From: Fusibacter_D sp033549245
Lineage (GTDB): Bacteria; Bacillota; Clostridia; Peptostreptococcales; Acidaminobacteraceae
NCBI GenBank assembly: GCA_033549245.1
Contig: JAWSUW010000002.1
Location: forward strand, 3,805-67,804
Direction: 5' to 3'
DNA length: 64,000 nt
Below the pieces are notes generated by a model. The model saw only the letters and a program-made list of their open reading frames with translations. It ran no database searches and had not been told where the DNA came from. The position numbers and the translations under genes are program-made. Positions 9,074-17,118 of this stretch are shown piece by piece. Numbering within the stretch: the stretch's first letter is position 1; every line of letters starts with the position of its first letter.

Positions 9074-9925
9074 ATGTCAGAACATCTTTCCAAATTCAAA
9101 ATTGACCTTGAACTTAAAGGTTATAGTCCAAGGACTGTTGATACCTACACCAGATGGGTGAGCTTTTTTATCAACTCTTGTGGCCTACCACCCGATCAGA
9201 TCACCGATGACCATGTCAGAGACTTCCTTCATCATGCCATCACGGTGAAGAAACTCAGTCGATCTTATGTAAATTCCAATTATAGTGCAATCCGGTTCTT
9301 CTTTGAAACAACTTTGAATCGACCTTGGAACATGAAACACATCCCTCGCGTCAAGTGTCCTTCAAAACTTCCTATTGCCCTTTCGCCGGATCAAGTTCAA
9401 AAGATTATTAAAAGCACAAATAACCTCAAACACAAAACCATGCTCGTCACTTGCTATTCCGCTGGACTTCGCGTTGGCGAACTGATGAATTTAAAACCAA
9501 CCGATATTTTCAGCGATTCCATGCAGATCCGTGTTCGAAATGGAAAAGGTGCCAAAGAAAGGTACACTGTACTGTCTAAGGCCAATCTTGACTTGCTGCG
9601 TACTTATTTCAAGCGATATCGACCACATGAATTTCTCTTTGAAAATGATCGCACGCATAAACCACTGACAACGCGGACCATTCAAAAGACTTTTCAGGAG
9701 AGACGCGAGGCGCTTGGTCTTCCAGAAGATGCTACCATCCACAGCCTAAGACACAGTTTTGCCACACACCTTTTACAGCTTGGTACGGACATCGTCGTGA
9801 TTCAAAAACTGCTTGGTCATCACGACCTTTCTACGACTTCTAAATATCTTCATCTGATTTCTGGAGAAGTGAGCAGAACACTTAGCCCGTTTGATGTTAT
9901 GGACGTTTATCATGACCAGTATTAA
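9074..9925 (+). CDS. Tyrosine recombinase of IS91-like element
   Basis: 283 residues. The N-terminal SAM-like DNA-binding region (residues about 5-85) precedes the catalytic domain with the first Arg in AGLRVGELMNL, HSLRHSFATHLL (His-x-x-Arg), LGHHDLSTT and the nucleophile Tyr in SKYLHL, so all key residues are present. AAGGAGG lies eight bases before the ATG. It lacks the extra patch that marks integron integrases. The 3' end overlaps the transposase gene, and both probably belong to one IS91-type unit in which the recombinase is an accessory protein. Confidence 0.85.
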   Translation: MSEHLSKFKIDLELKGYSPRTVDTYTRWVSFFINSCGLPPDQITDDHVRDFLHHAITVKKLSRSYVNSNYSAIRFFFETTLNRPWNMKHIPRVKCPSKLPIALSPDQVQKIIKSTNNLKHKTMLVTCYSAGLRVGELMNLKPTDIFSDSMQIRVRNGKGAKERYTVLSKANLDLLRTYFKRYRPHEFLFENDRTHKPLTTRTIQKTFQERREALGLPEDATIHSLRHSFATHLLQLGTDIVVIQKLLGHHDLSTTSKYLHLISGEVSRTLSPFDVMDVYHDQY

Positions 9926-11051
9926 ATCCATTCTCAAGACTTCATTTTCAAATGTGCATCAAAATCTTCCTTTATCATATCACCAGTACAAAGTCTTTAA
10001 TGCCCTTATGAACTGCAGAACCCATAAGCTTGGTGCTCATTCAAATGTCTGTGAAGACTGCGGCAGTTCTTCCATTGCCTATAATTCGTGTAGAGACCGG
10101 CACTGCCCACTATGTCAATCCTTCAAAAGAGAAAAGTGGCGCATTGACCGTAACGCTGAACTGCTCAACGTACATTACTTTCATGTCGTCTTTACGATTC
10201 CAGAGGAACTTCATGAATTGTTCCTACACAATCAGAATATGCTTTATACTCTTTTAATGAAATCCTCTGCTAAAACCCTTTTGGAACTGGCACAAAACAA
10301 GAAATATCTCGGTGCTGATCTAGGTCTTACCGCTGTTTTACACACCTGGGGGCAGACACTTTCCTATCATCCGCATGTGCATTTCATCGTGCCTGGTGGT
10401 GGACTGTGTCCTGAATCTGGTCTGTTTAAAACGAGTCGCAAGAATTTTCTTATTCCAGTGAAGGTTCTTAGCAACGTCTTCAGAGCCATTTTTCTTAAAG
10501 CTTTAAAGGAACTTGCACTTTCGGATGAACTCTATACAAATCTGAATGCCATAGAGTTCAAAGATTTGATTAATCAACTCTATGGCAAAGCATTTGTCGT
10601 TTACGCCAAGGAAAATTTCGATTCTCCAGGTCATGTGATCAACTATCTTTGTCAATACACACATCGTGTGGCCATATCCAACCACAGACTTCTAAGCGCT
10701 GATGATAATCGTGTCGTCTTTTCATATAAAGATTACAGGGATCAGGGCAGAAAAAAGACCATGACACTTTCTACCACTGAATTTTTAAGACGATTTGCAA
10801 TGCATATATTGCCGGCGGGGTTTTCGAAAGTCAGACATTATGGTTTTTTGGCGAACTGCAACAAGAAGACGAAGCTCGCAAAGTGCCAAACCCTGTTGCG
10901 TATCATCCCTTCGAAAAAATCACTTGATTACACCGCTGTGGAATTTATCAAAAGGTTCATGGACAAAAATGCTTTCAAATGCAGTCAGTGCAAAGCAGCA
11001 CTTAATCTTGCTCTAGTAGCTCAATCAAATGGCTTACTGGATTCGAGTTAG
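9912..11051 (+). CDS. IS91-family HUH transposase
   Basis: 379 residues counted from the ATG at 9912; the upstream ATG at 9891 is possible but neither has a strong ribosome site, and coupling to the overlapping recombinase gene is likely. The N-terminal zinc ribbon is CEDCGSSSIAYNSCRDRHCPLC (about residues 42-63). The HUH metal site is HPHVHFIVPGG near residue 150. The candidate catalytic Tyr lies in CQYTHRVAISNHRL near residue 250. The family moves by rolling-circle transposition. The gene looks intact and potentially active. Confidence 0.85.
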   Translation: MTSIKSILKTSFSNVHQNLPLSYHQYKVFNALMNCRTHKLGAHSNVCEDCGSSSIAYNSCRDRHCPLCQSFKREKWRIDRNAELLNVHYFHVVFTIPEELHELFLHNQNMLYTLLMKSSAKTLLELAQNKKYLGADLGLTAVLHTWGQTLSYHPHVHFIVPGGGLCPESGLFKTSRKNFLIPVKVLSNVFRAIFLKALKELALSDELYTNLNAIEFKDLINQLYGKAFVVYAKENFDSPGHVINYLCQYTHRVAISNHRLLSADDNRVVFSYKDYRDQGRKKTMTLSTTEFLRRFAMHILPAGFSKVRHYGFLANCNKKTKLAKCQTLLRIIPSKKSLDYTAVEFIKRFMDKNAFKCSQCKAALNLALVAQSNGLLDSS

Positions 11052-11482
11052 CCCACTGAAACTGAATACATCTGTTTTCCAAATGATCTTCGGTTCATGG
11101 GGAGGGGGAAGCTATGTCCTTTTGCTAACAATTCAGATGGTATTACGGCAAAAACAAGACTTTTCACATAAAAGTTGATGCTGATTTTTCAAAAACACAA
11201 AAGATCCATTAATTGAATCCCCAAAGGTAATGGTACGCGGCTTCGTCCAACATGACGTTCCAGATGCGCTGATAAGTGTGACTTGGTGCGTTATTTTTTT
11301 CTGCGCATCAGAAACATCACTTTATGTTATCTGACACCTTGATGTTTCAAATCAATTCAACTAATTTGTATTTTACGACACTTCCAATCAATCGCGATCA
11401 GCGAGAAAGCTCTCCTATAAGCCTGTTTTTTCAATTTAATGAGATTGGTATTGAAAACCTGAAAATCTTTGATTGAACATAT
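11052..11482. other. Gene-free stretch 3' of IS91-like transposase
   Basis: I find no convincing gene here. It contains inverted arms GATGCGC (11263-11269) and GCGCATC (11303-11309), flanked inside by AAGTG and CACTT, plus a G-rich run near 11100. This is where the IS91 oriIS end would be expected, but its exact end cannot be fixed without a second copy or an empty site. Confidence 0.4.
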
Positions 11483-11524
11483 AAAACGACCTAATCCTTA
11501 ATTCAACTGGATTAAGTCGTTTTT
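11483..11524. terminator. Intrinsic terminator, usable from both strands
   Basis: AAAACGACCTAATCC pairs with GGATTAAGTCGTTTT, with A and T tracts on either side. It closes the minus-strand membrane protein gene and shares its core with the terminator at 6691-6734. Confidence 0.75.
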
Positions 11525-11528
11525 AATT

Positions 11529-12263
11529 TTATAGTGGTTCTTTGATCTGACACATTTTATCATTACAGTTCTGACAGCGGATACTGGCGTTTGATCCTTT
11601 CCAAAATCGCTCTGGATGATTGGCGTATACAAATTCCCATCGGATTAAAACCACACAGGATGTGAAAAACAGACTCCAACTGTAAAAACTCTTGATGAAC
11701 AGCAGTGGTGTAAAAATCATGAAATAGCCCCAATCAAATATCCTACAATTCACACAACAACTATTTTTCATGATGAAAGTCTGAAAAGGACAGAAAATCA
11801 AAACACATATGAGATCTGAAAGATAATAAAAGAATGACAACAGAATCATGTCCGACACACCAATGATATTGGCGAGATACAGTGCAGCGAAAATTGCATT
11901 GAAACAAAGCCAGACCAACATCACTTTCCATGCCTTTATATTCATATCCTGAACATAAGTATAAAGTGATTCAAGCGTAAATATTTCATTTGGAACAGTA
12001 TAAGTTTCTGCTCTACTTTTTCGAAGCCCCATAGTCAATTTTTTCAGTGGCAGCAAATGGCTGATCATACCCGCCATGAATATGGCCCAGAGGATTTGTT
12101 TGTAGCCAAAATCATTAAAAAATGGTTCATTGACCAGTGCTTCCAACAAATGTCTTTGGGTAAAATATAAATACACTGCAACTATAAAAACCACTGCCCT
12201 AAATATAAATTGAATGACGTGGTCATAATATACGCCGTTTCCAGTTTTTTTAATAATCCTCAT
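11529..12263 (-). CDS. Polytopic membrane protein with Cys pairs, unknown function
   Basis: 244 residues with about five hydrophobic segments (near 20-38, 55-70, 112-134, 140-160 and 180-205). Cysteines cluster in CPFQTFIMKNSCCVNC near residues 160-175 and in a C-terminal CQNCNDKMC, which suggests metal or redox binding. The start follows GAGGG with eight to nine bases of spacing. The gene is transcribed toward the IS91-like element and is separated from it by a terminator. I do not recognise a characterised family. Confidence 0.65.
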   Translation of the reverse strand: MRIIKKTGNGVYYDHVIQFIFRAVVFIVAVYLYFTQRHLLEALVNEPFFNDFGYKQILWAIFMAGMISHLLPLKKLTMGLRKSRAETYTVPNEIFTLESLYTYVQDMNIKAWKVMLVWLCFNAIFAALYLANIIGVSDMILLSFFYYLSDLICVLIFCPFQTFIMKNSCCVNCRIFDWGYFMIFTPLLFIKSFYSWSLFFTSCVVLIRWEFVYANHPERFWKGSNASIRCQNCNDKMCQIKEPL

Positions 12264-12298
12264 TTAAATACCCTCATAATGACATCATGTAAGATGTG

Positions 12299-12457
12299 CT
12301 ACCAATTTCTTTTCAATAACGAATATATGAATAAATCCGTCATTTCATTCCTAAAATACATGTACTCTCTCAGCAATCCTTCTTCAAGAAATCCTAACCT
12401 CTCAAGAGCTTTCCTAGACGATTTGTTGTCTGGATAAATTAAAGCTTCGATCCTGTT
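12299..12457 (-). pseudogene. GNAT acetyltransferase C-terminal remnant
   Basis: One frame reads NRIEALIYPDNKSSRKALER then LGFLEEGLLREYMYFRNEMTDL and ends KRNW-stop. This is the classic C-terminal half of a RimJ-type GNAT (acetyl-CoA side). The N-terminal half is missing: upstream of about 12466 the frame is closed. It abuts the 3' end of a truncated flavodoxin gene, so this is a deletion junction between two broken genes. Confidence 0.7.
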
Positions 12458-12504
12458 TAAATTCATTCAACACACTATTGGCTTCAGGTTCTGCAAACCC
12501 TTTA

Positions 12505-12912
12505 TCACATATTAATGGTACATCGAATCCTAAACCCTGAAGGTTGAACGTAGTTGTAAGGCATCTTAATGCCATAACCCAATGACAAACAGGCACCAAG
12601 TTCTTGCAACAACTTATCTAAGCGAATTAAGGTAATTCCAAGATCATTTCCATAAGTACACACTGCACTGAAGTGTATCTGTGACAAAGATATCCGTTCT
12701 GACAACATCATCAAGAATTCCTTAACAATCAACGGGTAACTGTGATTATACATAGGAAACACAAGGACCATCTGATCACTGGATTCAAAAGTGACTTCAT
12801 CATTCATGGATTTGCTCATTGAACGATAACTGAAATTCAATTCGTCTGATAATAACTTTGCTACATACAATGATTTACCAGTTCCACTGAAATAATAGAT
12901 TACTCCACTCAT
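12505..12912 (-). CDS. EFR1-type flavodoxin domain protein, 3'-truncated
   Basis: 135 residues with the flavodoxin FMN loop FSGTGKSLYVAK near the N terminus, VFPMYNHSYPLIVKEF, TYGNDLGITL and YGIKMPYNYVQPS. These match the N-terminal flavodoxin half of EFR1-type ferredoxin-flavodoxin proteins. The usual C-terminal helix and the two 4Fe-4S ferredoxin motifs are absent, and the homology stops at PYNYVQPS. AAGGAG lies six bases before the ATG. It begins only about 20 bases after the attC-like site at 12931-12984. Probably non-functional. Confidence 0.65.
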   Translation of the reverse strand: MSGVIYYFSGTGKSLYVAKLLSDELNFSYRSMSKSMNDEVTFESSDQMVLVFPMYNHSYPLIVKEFLMMLSERISLSQIHFSAVCTYGNDLGITLIRLDKLLQELGACLSLGYGIKMPYNYVQPSGFRIRCTINM

Positions 12913-12930
12913 TTGGTCTCCTTGGAATAT

Positions 12931-12984
12931 GACTAATGTTCTTTTTAGCCTCGCCTCGCTAGTGATGGGGCTAAAGTGTTAGAC
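12931..12984 (-). repeat. attC-like imperfect palindrome A
   Basis: On the minus strand it begins GTCTAAC (fits RYYYAAC), then TTTAGCC and GGCTAAA arms around a 17-base loop, then AAGAAC-ATTAGTC. The final box departs from GTTRRRY at two bases. It starts 32 bases after the CPBP stop codon in the same orientation, where a cassette attC would be. The GTTAGACGA at its outer edge is inverted relative to 13748-13756. Confidence 0.5.
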
Positions 12985-13015
12985 GATGATTTATTTATCT
13001 TCTCTGCATAATTTA

Positions 13016-13723
13016 TTATTGATTTGAGTACCCAAACTCTTCAACAGAGAATTTTACCTTTTTGTGATTAGTGTAAATGATAACAGAGGTTATCATGATT
13101 CCAATTATGCATGATACTATTCCTCCGTTCATAAAAGTATGAATTGCAACAACTGGAAGAAGTGATTTAGAAAAGTGTCTAATAATGGCAAAAGTTATGA
13201 ATGTATTAAAAAACATATTAATGAAACCAAAATGGTATGTACCTAAGAATATTTCTGTGTGTGCAATTGTAAAAATCAAGCTACTAAAAATCATTGCGCT
13301 TGCATTTTTATGTTTCTCATCTTTGAATATCTTTAAAATTATTAGATATATAAATCCTCTGAAAAAGAATTCTTCACCCGTTCTTGCTACTCCTTCTATG
13401 ATTTTCGTACCAAATGTCAACTCTGAAGCTGTTTGAAATCCAGTGGCTAAACCTAAAAGTAGAACAATGCAAAATGTAATAATCACTGATCTCCAACTGA
13501 ACTTAAAACCTAACTCCTCCAACTTATAGTCATTGTTATCTTTGAATATTAACAAGGGAAGAAAGGAAAACAGTACAAAAATTAATTTTAATACATTTGC
13601 AAATTCTTGATAGTTTTCACCATAATGAGACATGAATAATGTCACAAATGTTGACATAATGAGCACAAAAAACGAGTATGTTATTCCTAATTTAATTGAT
13701 TTGTTAATAGATTTATTTGTCAT
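13016..13723 (-). CDS. CPBP-family intramembrane protease (Abi/CAAX type)
   Basis: 235 residues from the ATG at 13723; the AGGTG site sits too close to the upstream ATG at 13729. About six to seven membrane segments are visible. Family motifs are present: EExxxR (GEEFFFRGF, near residue 118), FTIAHT (second His motif) and HTFMNGG (third). Such proteins include bacteriocin-immunity and CAAX-type proteases. The gene is bounded on both sides by attC-like palindromes in the arrangement of an integron cassette, with very short flanks. Substrate unknown. Confidence 0.85.
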   Translation of the reverse strand: MTNKSINKSIKLGITYSFFVLIMSTFVTLFMSHYGENYQEFANVLKLIFVLFSFLPLLIFKDNNDYKLEELGFKFSWRSVIITFCIVLLLGLATGFQTASELTFGTKIIEGVARTGEEFFFRGFIYLIILKIFKDEKHKNASAMIFSSLIFTIAHTEIFLGTYHFGFINMFFNTFITFAIIRHFSKSLLPVVAIHTFMNGGIVSCIIGIMITSVIIYTNHKKVKFSVEEFGYSNQ

Positions 13724-13749
13724 TTTCATTCACCTGTTTTTTAATTTTC

Positions 13750-13813
13750 GTCTAACGTTCTTACCGTTTTAGCCGCCTCTGTGGCTAAAATGGTGTGTCA
13801 TAAGGTGTTAAAT
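13750..13813. repeat. attC-like imperfect palindrome B
   Basis: Reads GTCTAAC (RYYYAAC) at 13750-13756 and GTTAAAT (GTTRRRY) at 13807-13813, 64 bases overall. Inside, CTTA pairs with TAAG, and ACCGTTTTAGCC pairs with GGCTAAAATGGT (one G-T) around an 8-base loop. On the minus strand it reads ATTTAAC to GTTAGAC and ends about 20 bases before the CPBP start, as an upstream cassette boundary would. Confidence 0.55.
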
Positions 13814-13884
13814 AAAATAGTTTTTATTCCTTGTCATTATCACATATATGTTATATAATTTACTTAGACAAGGAGGTTGGTGAA

Positions 13885-14244
13885 TTGTTTAAGATCATAT
13901 ACTTTACTCGTAATAACAAATATCCCATTCTCGATTTTTTTGAGAAAATTCCAAAAAAAGATGTAGCTAAAATTTTAAGAGATATTGATCTACTTGAAGA
14001 ATTCGGATTATCACTTGGTATGCCATACATTAAAAAAATGAGTGGAACGAAAGATATTTGGGAATTAAGGATAAAACAGTCAACCAACAACTATCGAGTT
14101 TTTTATTTTACTATGAAACCTCAGCAGATAATATTGCTCAATGCTTTTCAAAAGAAAACTTCAAGAACACCTTCCAAAGAACTAAACAAAGCTATCGAAT
14201 ATATGAATGAATACCTTGAAAGGAGTGAAAATCATGAATCATAA
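13885..14244 (+). CDS. HigB/RelE-superfamily (Gp49-like) toxin
   Basis: 119 residues starting at TTG 13885, chosen because AGGAGG lies eight bases before it. The sequence (ILDFFEKIPKKDVAKILRDI, then YIKKMSGTKDIWELRIKQSTNNYRVFYF and ILLNAFQKKTSRTP) is a typical Gp49-like/HigB toxin, an mRNA interferase working on ribosomes. It overlaps the antitoxin gene by 11 bases in toxin-first order, as in higBA systems. It lies directly next to attC-like palindrome B, on the strand opposite to the CPBP gene; toxin-antitoxin pairs are frequent in cassette arrays. Confidence 0.85.
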   Translation: MFKIIYFTRNNKYPILDFFEKIPKKDVAKILRDIDLLEEFGLSLGMPYIKKMSGTKDIWELRIKQSTNNYRVFYFTMKPQQIILLNAFQKKTSRTPSKELNKAIEYMNEYLERSENHES

Positions 14245-14503
14245 CGATATCAAAAAGACACTTTTTGAAGATAAAGAACTCAAAAATGAATACGATGAAA
14301 TGTCTCCCATTTATGAATTGAAAAAAGAAATTATCCGATTAAGAATTGAAAAAGGATTATCCCAGAAAGAATTAGCAAATTTAATGGGAACTAAACAATC
14401 TGCAATTTCAAGACTCGAAAACGGTTCTTATAATCCAAGTGTAGAATTTTTAAATCGTATCGCTCATACTCTTGGAAAGGAACTTCACATCTCTTTTAAC
14501 TAG
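14234..14503 (+). CDS. HigA/Xre-type antitoxin
   Basis: 89 residues from ATG 14234, preceded by AAGGAG. The C-terminal half is an HTH_3 domain (IEKGLSQKELANLMGTKQSA, then ISRLENGSYNPSVEFLNRIAH). The N-terminal 30 residues (FEDKELKNEYDEMSPIYELKKEI) are the segment that in this class wraps the toxin. It probably neutralises the HigB-like toxin and represses the operon. A terminator follows at once, so the operon has only these two genes. Confidence 0.87.
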   Translation: MNHNDIKKTLFEDKELKNEYDEMSPIYELKKEIIRLRIEKGLSQKELANLMGTKQSAISRLENGSYNPSVEFLNRIAHTLGKELHISFN

Positions 14504-14526
14504 CCAGCCTTAGCTGGCTTTTTTAA
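14504..14526 (+). terminator. Intrinsic terminator of toxin-antitoxin operon
   Basis: AGCCAGCCTTAGCTGGCTTTTTT: a compact hairpin with T tract immediately after the antitoxin stop. Confidence 0.85.
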
Positions 14527-14612
14527 TGCCTTATAACTCCCATTTCCCTGAACCATTACAAAATTAAAGCTATCACCCTCTAATGTTAAGTTTAATTTCA
14601 CGAAAAACTACT

Positions 14613-15695
14613 TTAGCTGACGTACTCATCATCCACCCGATAATACCTAAAAAACCTCTTGAAATCTTTCCCATCCGTTTCGATGACCATTGGTCCCAAA
14701 ACAAACTCCGTTACATCTTCTTTAGATATGCCTAAAAAGTGCTTATGGTACACAAATTTGTCGATTCTCTTCATATTCATTGGATCATATCCTTTGACAT
14801 GAAAATCACCCTCGATGACTGCAACGTTTTCATTTTCAATGATGTCTTTGACACATTGTATTGTTGATTTATCATTTTCTAGAATTAAATCACGAATCTC
14901 AGTGTATTGTGAGATTTCCATCTCACTGTTCATTTCCATTTTCAAAAGCGAGCCAATCAAGTCGTAATTGAAGTCAAGGTTTGGAGCTATCGGCCTTTTA
15001 TAGTTCAAATTTAATTCATCGACCAACAGACATACCAATGCACCAGAATAATAAGCAATTGTTCTAGTGTCCAGTAAATCCAGTCCGATTGAGTTCAGTC
15101 TACTGGTCATAACGGACACTTGTTTTTCATATGAATACTGATTTAAAATATATAGGGCCTTGAGCTTCACATATTCTGCTGTGCCTTCAACGGTCTCAAT
15201 TGATTTTTCGTAGGTGCTGTCCTCCCCGATTAACTCAAAACGCTTATTTCTGATAGTCACAAAGTCAATAAACAGTTTATGCATATAATCGTAGTCATTG
15301 GCATTGATGGCCTCTGAAAGCGCTATGAATTCATTTGCCTTGAGATTCAAGTTGTCAAACTCCATTGGGTAAGAAAGTGCATCCAGATCGTTATAGAATC
15401 GACTTTCGCCCATTGTCATTTGATGCGCATGAAACATTTCATGGATTATTGCCGCTGATAGTAAATCCAGGTCGTCGAGATCATGCAAGCTAATGTTCCA
15501 TATGGCAATCTGATTTCCTTCGAATTTGATTGTAGTGTTGCCCATAAATTGCTCTGTGATTGGAAAAGTTCGGTTATGAGTACAGACCTTATATTGGTCA
15601 TAGATTGCAAAATCGTATTGCTTGAAGCCTGGCCATAAGAGGTCAAAATCAATGCGGTCGATCCTATCCTTGATTTCTTTGTAAATTCGTTCCAT
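14613..15695 (-). CDS. HExxH-motif putative metallopeptidase
   Basis: 360 residues, predicted cytosolic (no signal peptide or membrane helix). The zinc-peptidase motif HEMFHAHQ starts at H85, preceded by LLSAAI. A possible third ligand is the Glu in EFIALSEAIN, about 35 residues downstream, as in gluzincins. A second Glu-rich helix (VEGTAEYVKLKALYIL) lies near 180. The gene starts with MERIYKEI and is alone between the toxin-antitoxin pair and the prenyltransferase-like operon. I know no characterised homologue; the peptidase role is inferred from the motif. Confidence 0.55.
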   Translation of the reverse strand: MERIYKEIKDRIDRIDFDLLWPGFKQYDFAIYDQYKVCTHNRTFPITEQFMGNTTIKFEGNQIAIWNISLHDLDDLDLLSAAIIHEMFHAHQMTMGESRFYNDLDALSYPMEFDNLNLKANEFIALSEAINANDYDYMHKLFIDFVTIRNKRFELIGEDSTYEKSIETVEGTAEYVKLKALYILNQYSYEKQVSVMTSRLNSIGLDLLDTRTIAYYSGALVCLLVDELNLNYKRPIAPNLDFNYDLIGSLLKMEMNSEMEISQYTEIRDLILENDKSTIQCVKDIIENENVAVIEGDFHVKGYDPMNMKRIDKFVYHKHFLGISKEDVTEFVLGPMVIETDGKDFKRFFRYYRVDDEYVS

Positions 15696-15901
15696 TTAGT
15701 CTCCTTAAGAGGTGCTCATTATACTTTATATTCGAATAATGGTTATACACCTATTGTATCATTTTTTTGTTAGATTCCATGTAAATAGTCTAAACTTTCT
15801 GACTATTTAATACTTATGCAAATTGCATCATTTTATTTTAACATTCCATGGTATAAAACTATCCCCTTACGCATAAGTGGTAATCTATAGTCAAAGAAAG
15901 A

Positions 15902-15949
15902 AAAGTGCAAAAAAAAAAATAAACATAACTGATTAATCCAGTTATGTTT
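15902..15949 (-). terminator. Intrinsic terminator of the 15954-17113 operon
   Basis: AAACATAACTG and CCAGTTATGTTT pair around a short loop. On the minus strand the stem is followed by a long T run (complement of 15909-15919). Confidence 0.8.
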
Positions 15950-15953
15950 TGAC

Positions 15954-16196
15954 TTAAGTAAATAATCTCATAATGATCACAATTATAGGTGCCACAATCA
16001 ACCCCACTCCAACAATTCTTATTTGCCTATGATATTGGGGATTGTTGACCCTACGCCAACTTGGAACATAAATGCCTCTATGTTTACGCCAGTAAAAATC
16101 CGCTCCAGCGCTCTCAGGCTTTAGTAGTGACAACACACCGAATAGAATAAACGGTGCCATTACAATTAACTCTCCTATGGGCATGCTCATATCCAT
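15954..16196 (-). CDS. Small two-helix membrane protein
   Basis: 80 residues with a hydrophobic helix near 7-25 and a second near 61-78, separated by a basic, aromatic loop (FYWRKHRGIYVPSWRRVNNP). It starts two bases after the stop of the prenyltransferase-like gene, so it is translated from the same message. No family recognised; probably a membrane partner of the upstream gene. Confidence 0.6.
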   Translation of the reverse strand: MDMSMPIGELIVMAPFILFGVLSLLKPESAGADFYWRKHRGIYVPSWRRVNNPQYHRQIRIVGVGLIVAPIIVIIMRLFT

Positions 16197-16198
16197 TT

Positions 16199-17113
16199 CT
16201 ATTGTCCTCTCACCTCCATGCTGATAATCTCATCATACTTCTCAGGTTCAAACGCTTTGAGCACCATAAGACCACGCAGCGTATTCATGGTTCCAAACTT
16301 TCCAGTTTCCATTTTAAAATGATTCAGACCAGTATAGGTAGGACCTTTCAGCAAATAGCCCCGTTTGAATTTTTTATTCAAAAGAGACAATGCCGCAGAT
16401 AGTTCGGGAACTTTTATATAATCGACAGAAGCAAAATAACAAAGTGCTCTTAACACATCGTATTTCCAGCGCGTTGGAAAATGAAAATCCTTGATGTATG
16501 AGATGATCAGGTCACCATTTTTAAGACGAAACATCAATTGTCTTTTCAATAAATAGTCCTGTCCGGATTTCAGCTGTTCATGGATGATTTTCAAATGCTT
16601 TGTATAACCGTATTTTTCATAGTCTCTATAAGCTTCAAGAACTGAGAGCGTCGTGTTGATTGAGCTATTGTCTGTTGACTCATATCGAATTGCACAGTTC
16701 CATCCGCCGTCTTTTAGCTGAGTGTCAACCAGATAGTCAACCATTGCATTGACGTGCATTGCGTCACGTTTGCCATAAGTCATAAGACTGACAAGCATTG
16801 CTACCACGCAGACATCGTCTTCACGCCATTTGTCGGACCACATATTTTCCTCAAGTGTATCCAGACCCTTTTGAAAGATAGGATGCTCTGGATCGATCTC
16901 AAGACTGACTAGGTCTCTGAGGGTATAAAATGTGGAAATCCACTTGGGACCGTATATGCCATTCCCCCAAGTGCCTTTATTTTTATCAAAACGTTCCAAA
17001 AACAGGGATATCCAGCCGTCTTCAACATAATCCGGATTCTCTCCCAATAGATACTTCTGGGTCATGCGTGCAACAGAAGGATCGGATTGCATCAAATGTT
17101 CAATGATAGTCAT
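16199..17113 (-). CDS. Prenyltransferase/squalene-cyclase-like repeat protein
   Basis: 304 residues from the ATG at 17113, which has GAGGGG eight bases upstream; a GTG at 17122 that overlaps the HAD stop is an alternative. Alpha-alpha-barrel style repeats are visible: KGTWGNGIYGPKWISTFYTL, LVDTQLKDGGWNCAIRYES with the QxDGGW-like turn, and SINTTLSVLEAY. These occur in squalene cyclases and protein prenyltransferases, but the catalytic DxDD is not seen. Its role in this HAD/membrane-protein operon is unknown. Confidence 0.6.
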   Translation of the reverse strand: MTIIEHLMQSDPSVARMTQKYLLGENPDYVEDGWISLFLERFDKNKGTWGNGIYGPKWISTFYTLRDLVSLEIDPEHPIFQKGLDTLEENMWSDKWREDDVCVVAMLVSLMTYGKRDAMHVNAMVDYLVDTQLKDGGWNCAIRYESTDNSSINTTLSVLEAYRDYEKYGYTKHLKIIHEQLKSGQDYLLKRQLMFRLKNGDLIISYIKDFHFPTRWKYDVLRALCYFASVDYIKVPELSAALSLLNKKFKRGYLLKGPTYTGLNHFKMETGKFGTMNTLRGLMVLKAFEPEKYDEIISMEVRGQ

Positions 17114-17118
17114 TGGTT

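Larger units (their letters stand above)
9074..11051 (+). mobile_element. IS91-like element (coding core; ends unresolved)
   Basis: A tyrosine recombinase gene overlaps a zinc-ribbon/HUH transposase gene. This two-gene order is known in several IS91-family elements. The left end should lie between 8983 and 9060 and the right end between 11052 and about 11480. No target duplication is expected for this family and none was seen. Confidence 0.75.

Noticed and set aside
9074..9925. Tyrosine recombinase as the integron integrase for the attC-like sites
   Set aside because: It lacks the additional IntI-specific segment, reads like IS91-associated recombinases and overlaps an IS91-type transposase gene.
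13750..13813. Simple terminator for CPBP and toxin genes
   Set aside because: There is no T tract after the stem on either strand, the box pattern at both ends is specific, and a related site lies at the other end of the CPBP gene.
14504..14612. Third attC-like site after the toxin-antitoxin pair
   Set aside because: ACTTAAC and GTTAAGT boxes can be found, but no inner palindrome links them; chance match.
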